A stretch of 64,000 nt of DNA from Evansella cellulosilytica DSM 2522 (GTDB taxonomy: Bacteria > Bacillota > Bacilli > Bacillales > Salisediminibacteriaceae), in assembly GCF_000177235.2 (NCBI RefSeq), contig NC_014829.1, positions 3,844,001 through 3,908,000 of the forward strand, read 5' to 3'. Below the pieces are notes generated by a model, which searched no databases, had not been told where the DNA came from, and saw nothing but the letters and a program-made list of their open reading frames with translations. The translations under genes and the position numbers were made by a program. Below, piece by piece: positions 61,501-64,000 of this stretch (the stretch's first letter is position 1; each line of letters starts with the position of its first letter).

Positions 61501-62113
61501 ATAATATTAGATCATATCTTATAAGAGCAGAAGCAAAGTTTCCAGCTTCATGCTGTCCTCTTGCAAAATTTATTAATGAGGTAGCACGGTCATTTATTCC
61601 ATCCTTAAAACGACTATCTCTTGGATAGTAGTAATACCCCTCAATATATGCTGTTAATTGTGCTGATGAATTCGATTGATTTCTTGCTGTTCTTACTAAA
61701 TCATCTGCATTTGGAAATTTCTTCTCCTGTTCAGCTAATTCCTTTTTTAAGGATGCCTCATATTTTATACTTTCATGAAGAGATGGTGCTGACAATATTA
61801 AATTATATCGTGAAATAGCCGATTGAAAGTGGCCTAATTGATGTTGATTACTAGCATAATTCAATAATGATTTAGCTCTATCATTTATTCCATCAGTGAA
61901 TCTTGTGTCTTCAGGGTATAAATTATAACCTTGAATATAAGCTGTTAACTGCGAAGATGAATTTGGCTCACGTCTAGCATAATCAAGCCATTCGTCTGCT
62001 GTATTAAGGTTTTCATCAGCAAATACATATGAAGGCTGGCTTACAAAGCCTACGAAAAGTAACAATGTGAAAGAGAATATTATAAGGTTTATTCTTTTAT
62101 TTAATAACAACAT
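58511..62113 (-). CDS. Large secreted repeat-bearing N-acetylglucosaminidase (LytD/GH73-like autolysin)
   Basis: A 1200-residue secreted wall hydrolase. It has a signal peptide (about 1-32, ending SYVFA|DE) and eight repeats of about 100 residues (about 37-835) each with NSSAQLTAYI-GY, YP-D-RF--GINDRA-SLLNFAS-QH and NY-SA--RY-LILSAPVLD; the pattern suggests helical, TPR-like packing. Two SH3-type wall-binding segments follow (about 885-945, GVNVRTSPS and WYKIKHN; about 950-1000, TANIRQSAS). The C-terminal glucosaminidase domain (about 1010-1195) has the likely catalytic Glu in SHALLETEHGRS and YNMFGIGAYD. It cleaves peptidoglycan glycan chains. Repeats at DNA level are about 300 bp and prone to recombination. 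Confidence 0.9.
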   Translation of the reverse strand: MLLLNKRINLIIFSFTLLLFVGFVSQPSYVFADENLNTADEWLDYARREPNSSSQLTAYIQGYNLYPEDTRFTDGINDRAKSLLNYASNQHQLGHFQSAISRYNLILSAPSLHESIKYEASLKKELAEQEKKFPNADDLVRTARNQSNSSAQLTAYIEGYYYYPRDSRFKDGINDRATSLINFARGQHEAGNFASALIRYDLILSAPVLDENIKNEVVSLREFAVQGKQYKTADQQFNFARNEPNSSAQLTAYIKGYEMFPHDKRFEDGINDRASSLFNFASGQHQIGNYGSAILRYNLILSAPVLNKTIKNEVEKNLQYALEGKRTADLQYLFAKNEPNSSAQLTAHIKGYEMYPEDGRFEDGINDRAQSLLNFASRQHESGNFGSAILRYELILSAPILDSQIRREVETKLDFANRNRTYPSADDQFDFAKNEPNSSAQLVAYIEGYEMYPHDQRFEDGINDRARSLLNYATNQHELGNLTSANMRYELILSSPVLDKFIKQEAELKKSFADRNKSIPTANEMFNTARNEQTSSAQLTAYIQGHVIYPEDQRFVEGINDRAQSLLRWASEQQQDGNFSTAVNRYNLILTAPVLDPGIKYEAEIKLEYALQQKKIPTANDLYNLAVAGPNSSAQLTTYITGYVLYPDDSRFEEGINDRARSLLNFASNQHLLGNYGSALLRYELILSSPVLDDRLRLETEAKKAFANDRKIYRTAEEQLIYAEKQPNSSAQLSAYIDGYILYPSDERFISGINDRAHSLLNYANNQHRAGNFSTAIHRYNLILDSYGVDESIKENVRVYLRLAVDGDILGSEIVQYTTYNVTLSQAINTQLGLNPPPQTDKYRNTPVYIHSSLLDIIEKGVVSSGVNVRTSPSTGGNNIDFTTTSTITVTIEEEVEGSSVSGDTKWYKIKHNNKTLYVHNSVINVSDVAIVKSTANIRQSASSSSHSFGTVSSGTEMRVLSKRTGTSVGGNNVWYQLDFNRTWRNATIDDFKAYLDPNNHDIFQHLVLSSSVGVPSTELNKLLSGKGILHGTGQAFIDAGREHSVNEVYLISHALLETEHGRSTLATGVEVGRNSSGNAVRVTSSNRSNLTNIRTVYNMFGIGAYDNTAVTSGAIYAYNQGWFTPEAAIIGGAKFIGEDYIHNRDKQNTLYKMRWNPARPGVKQYATDMGWAVKQVSTIKNFYNQLDNPVLHFDIPVYR

Positions 62114-62249
62114 CTCAATCCCCTCTACTATTTTTAATCTTCAAATCTCCTTTTCCCCTCCGTCTCTAATAGTGAACTTGAGATAAATAGAAAATCTCTA
62201 TTACTATTATCGACACATTTTTCAAGAAGTTTAAACAGAAGTGAAAAAA

Positions 62250-62288
62250 ATGTTTGGGAAGTCCTTAAAAATTTATATAAGGACTTCC
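62250..62288 (-). terminator. Probable terminator of rfbA
   Basis: GGAAGTCCTTA (62288-62278 arm) pairs with TAAGGACTTCC on the minus strand, 11 bp with a 9-10 nt loop, with a T-rich stretch (ATTTTTTTC) a few nt beyond. Confidence 0.7.
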
Positions 62289-62309
62289 TCCCATGACTTA
62301 TTTGCTTAT

Positions 62310-63182
62310 CTAATTTTTGCTATTAGCTATATTTAACAGATATTGCCCATAATTATTCTTTCTTAATGGCTTAGCTAATTCAATAAGTTTTTGATTATTA
62401 ATATAACCCATCCTGAAAGCAATCTCTTCAATGCATGCTACTTTAAGTGATTGTCTCTTCTCTATTGTACCAATAAATTGTGAAGCTTCTAGAAGAGATT
62501 CATGCGTTCCTGTGTCTAACCAGGCATAGCCTCTTCCTAACAGTTCTACTTGTAAGTCATTTAATTGAAGGTAGGCTTTATTAACATCAGTTATTTCTAA
62601 TTCACCACGATCTGATGGTCTAATACTCTTCGCAATTTCAATTACTCTGTTGTCATAAAAATAAAGACCAGTAACAGCATAATTTGATTTTGGTACAGTA
62701 GGCTTTTCTTCTATTGATAATACCTCACCAAACCTGTTAAATTCTACTACTCCAAATCTTTCTGGATCGTTAACGTAATAACCAAATATTGTTGCTCCTT
62801 TTGTTTTATTTGCAGCCTTTTGAAGTGTTTGTGATAAACCACTTCCATAAAATATATTATCTCCTAAAATTAAAGCCACGGAATCATTTCCTATAAATTC
62901 CTCACCAATGATAAAGGCTTGAGCTAAACCATCGGGAGAAGGCTGTTCTTCATAACTAAATGAAATTCCAAAGTCAGACCCGTCACCTAATAACTCCTGA
63001 AATCTCGGTAGATCAGTTGGAGTAGAAATAATTAATATTTCCTTAATTCCTGCTAACATTAAAATTGAGATTGGATAGTAAATCATAGGTTTATCATAAA
63101 TTGGTAAAAGTTGTTTTGAGACAGTACGTGTAAGTGGATATAATCGCGTACCACTACCTCCTGCTAAAATAATACCTTTCAA
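62310..63182 (-). CDS. rfbA: Glucose-1-phosphate thymidylyltransferase
   Basis: Makes dTDP-glucose, the first step to dTDP-rhamnose and related sugars. The 290-residue protein has [32 protein letters not shown] at the N-terminus (signature [11 protein letters not shown]), GDNIFYG metal site, [20 protein letters not shown] and [18 protein letters not shown] 63191 and TTG 63182 are possible; AGGG 8 nt before TTG and the family-typical MKGIILAGG start favour TTG. The other rfb genes are not in the window, and may lie to the right. Confidence 0.95.
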   Translation of the reverse strand: MKGIILAGGSGTRLYPLTRTVSKQLLPIYDKPMIYYPISILMLAGIKEILIISTPTDLPRFQELLGDGSDFGISFSYEEQPSPDGLAQAFIIGEEFIGNDSVALILGDNIFYGSGLSQTLQKAANKTKGATIFGYYVNDPERFGVVEFNRFGEVLSIEEKPTVPKSNYAVTGLYFYDNRVIEIAKSIRPSDRGELEITDVNKAYLQLNDLQVELLGRGYAWLDTGTHESLLEASQFIGTIEKRQSLKVACIEEIAFRMGYINNQKLIELAKPLRKNNYGQYLLNIANSKN

Positions 63183-63292
63183 ATTAATCACCCTGTTTTT
63201 CTATACTTAGACTCATTTTTGTAGAAAAGAGGGAATATAATATATTTTAATAATTTTTCTATTCCCATTTATTTTGGAACATACCATTAAGA

Positions 63293-64000
63293 CTAATTTT
63301 TGTATTGTTTATAATAGTTACTCATAAAATCAACAAACTCGTTAGCTACATCCAATGTGTTCTCTTGTTTTTTAGCTACATCAAAAATTAAGTCTAAATT
63401 ACTTTTTACTGCCTTATAAGAGAACTGCCTAATATATAAACTACGAGCTTTATCTACAATTTCTTTTGTTTTCATTGGATTATCAAAAACATCTTTAATA
63501 GCATACATTAATTCATCAAAATCACCATGTTTTGCAAGTTTTAAGTATCCACTTCTTGCTAAATCACCCAAATCTGAAATATCATTTGCTATAACAGGAA
63601 CTTTCATTGCAATTGCATCTGTAAATTTATATGGCATTTGGTAGTGACTCGCTGGGATACTTGGATCAAGCCATAAAATAACAAGATCTGAAGCATAATT
63701 AATTTTTGCCATCTCATTTCTTCCTTGAGGTGGTAAAACTTTAATTCTATCCCCATACTTATCCATTAATTTTTTTTGATCTGGTGTTTCTCTTGAACCT
63801 ACAAACAATAATTTATATCTTTGGTCATTTAGTCTATCTATAAGGTCAACTAGTTCATATATACCTTTATGCTTTCTTATGAGTCCACCAAATAAAATAA
63901 CTCTGTCATCTTTTGTATATCCTAGTTCTTCCCTAACTTCATCTCTATTGTATTTATCTGGATCGTAATAGCTTTCATCTTTCAAATTTCTAATATAAAA
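63293..64000 (-). CDS. Family 4-like glycosyltransferase (3' part, runs off the right edge)
   Basis: The frame stays open to the window edge, so only the C-terminal 230 or so residues are seen. They form the GT-B C-terminal domain: DRVILFGGLIRKHKGIYELVDLI (donor-site start), LLFVGSRETPDQKKLMDKYG, VLPPQGRNEMAKINYASDLVILW and KFTDAIAMKVPVIANDISDLGDLA, where the family's acidic motif is replaced by YKFTDAIA. A TTG at 63985 is internal, not the start. Probably part of a surface polysaccharide cluster with rfbA. Confidence 0.85.
   Translation of the reverse strand, partial: FYIRNLKDESYYDPDKYNRDEVREELGYTKDDRVILFGGLIRKHKGIYELVDLIDRLNDQRYKLLFVGSRETPDQKKLMDKYGDRIKVLPPQGRNEMAKINYASDLVILWLDPSIPASHYQMPYKFTDAIAMKVPVIANDISDLGDLARSGYLKLAKHGDFDELMYAIKDVFDNPMKTKEIVDKARSLYIRQFSYKAVKSNLDLIFDVAKKQENTLDVANEFVDFMSNYYKQYKN

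Overview
The window looks like the chromosome of a motile, spore-former-type Bacillaceae bacterium (Firmicutes). It is AT-rich, has AAGGAGG-type ribosome binding sites, and carries gene blocks in the order known from Bacillus subtilis: secA, hpf, fliD-fliS-fliT, flaG, hag, csrA, fliW, yviE, flgL, flgK, flgN, flgM, yvyF, comFC, comFA, degV, degU, degS, yvyE, LytR-type genes and cell-wall sugar genes. Diverse, repeat-rich intergenic DNA suggests an alkaliphilic or halophilic relative rather than B. subtilis itself; that is inference.

Layout. 1-2.04 kb: start of secA (minus, runs off the left edge). 2.2-5.5 kb: glcT and ptsG (plus) with a complete RNA antiterminator/terminator switch between them. 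5.6-6.3 kb: a 52-bp-period repeat array and a structured repeat. 6.3-9.8 kb: hpf and cspC (minus), asnB (plus). 9.8-11 kb: a cluster of compound stem-loop repeats. 11-13 kb: an SSB paralogue with a small partner gene, and manA. 13.3-17 kb: yjfB-like gene, an unknown gene, fliT, fliS, fliD, flaG. 17-35.3 kb: a 16-gene flagellin-modification island on the minus strand. 35.4-50.3 kb: hag, an orphan DegU-like regulator, csrA, fliW, yviE, flgL, flgK, flgN, flgM, yvyF, comFC, comFA, degV, degU, degS. 50.7-64 kb: yvyE, a degenerate kinase-like gene, two LCP ligases, a small coiled-coil gene, a priming sugar transferase, galU, a 1200-residue repeat-bearing glucosaminidase, rfbA and the end of a glycosyltransferase.

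How it works together. Sigma-D-type promoters (TAAA-N15/16-NCCGATAW) can be read in front of fliD, flaG, hag, flgM and the modification island, so late flagellar genes and glycosylation should be switched on together. FlgM is the expected anti-sigma-D factor. CsrA and FliW, with two CsrA-type hairpins in the hag leader, give post-transcriptional flagellin homeostasis. FliS, FliT and FlgN are export chaperones for flagellin, the cap and the hook-filament junction proteins.

The most interesting region is the island. It holds most of the pseudaminic acid pathway (pseB, pseC, pseG, pseI, a pseF/spsF-type cytidylyltransferase) and a Maf flagellin glycosyltransferase. Between these lies a very AT-rich block of teichoic-acid-like CDP-alcohol chemistry: a TagD-Gfo/Idh/MocA fusion, two CDP-glycerol glycerophosphotransferase-like enzymes, a CDP-alcohol phosphatidyltransferase and a LicC-like nucleotidyltransferase, plus FkbM, ATP-grasp and HAD enzymes. 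No PseH acetyltransferase is present in the window. I infer a phosphodiester-decorated, possibly non-acetyl pseudaminic acid on flagellin. Other items worth attention are two unlinked intergenic arrays with the same 52-bp period and a family of repeats whose stems covary.
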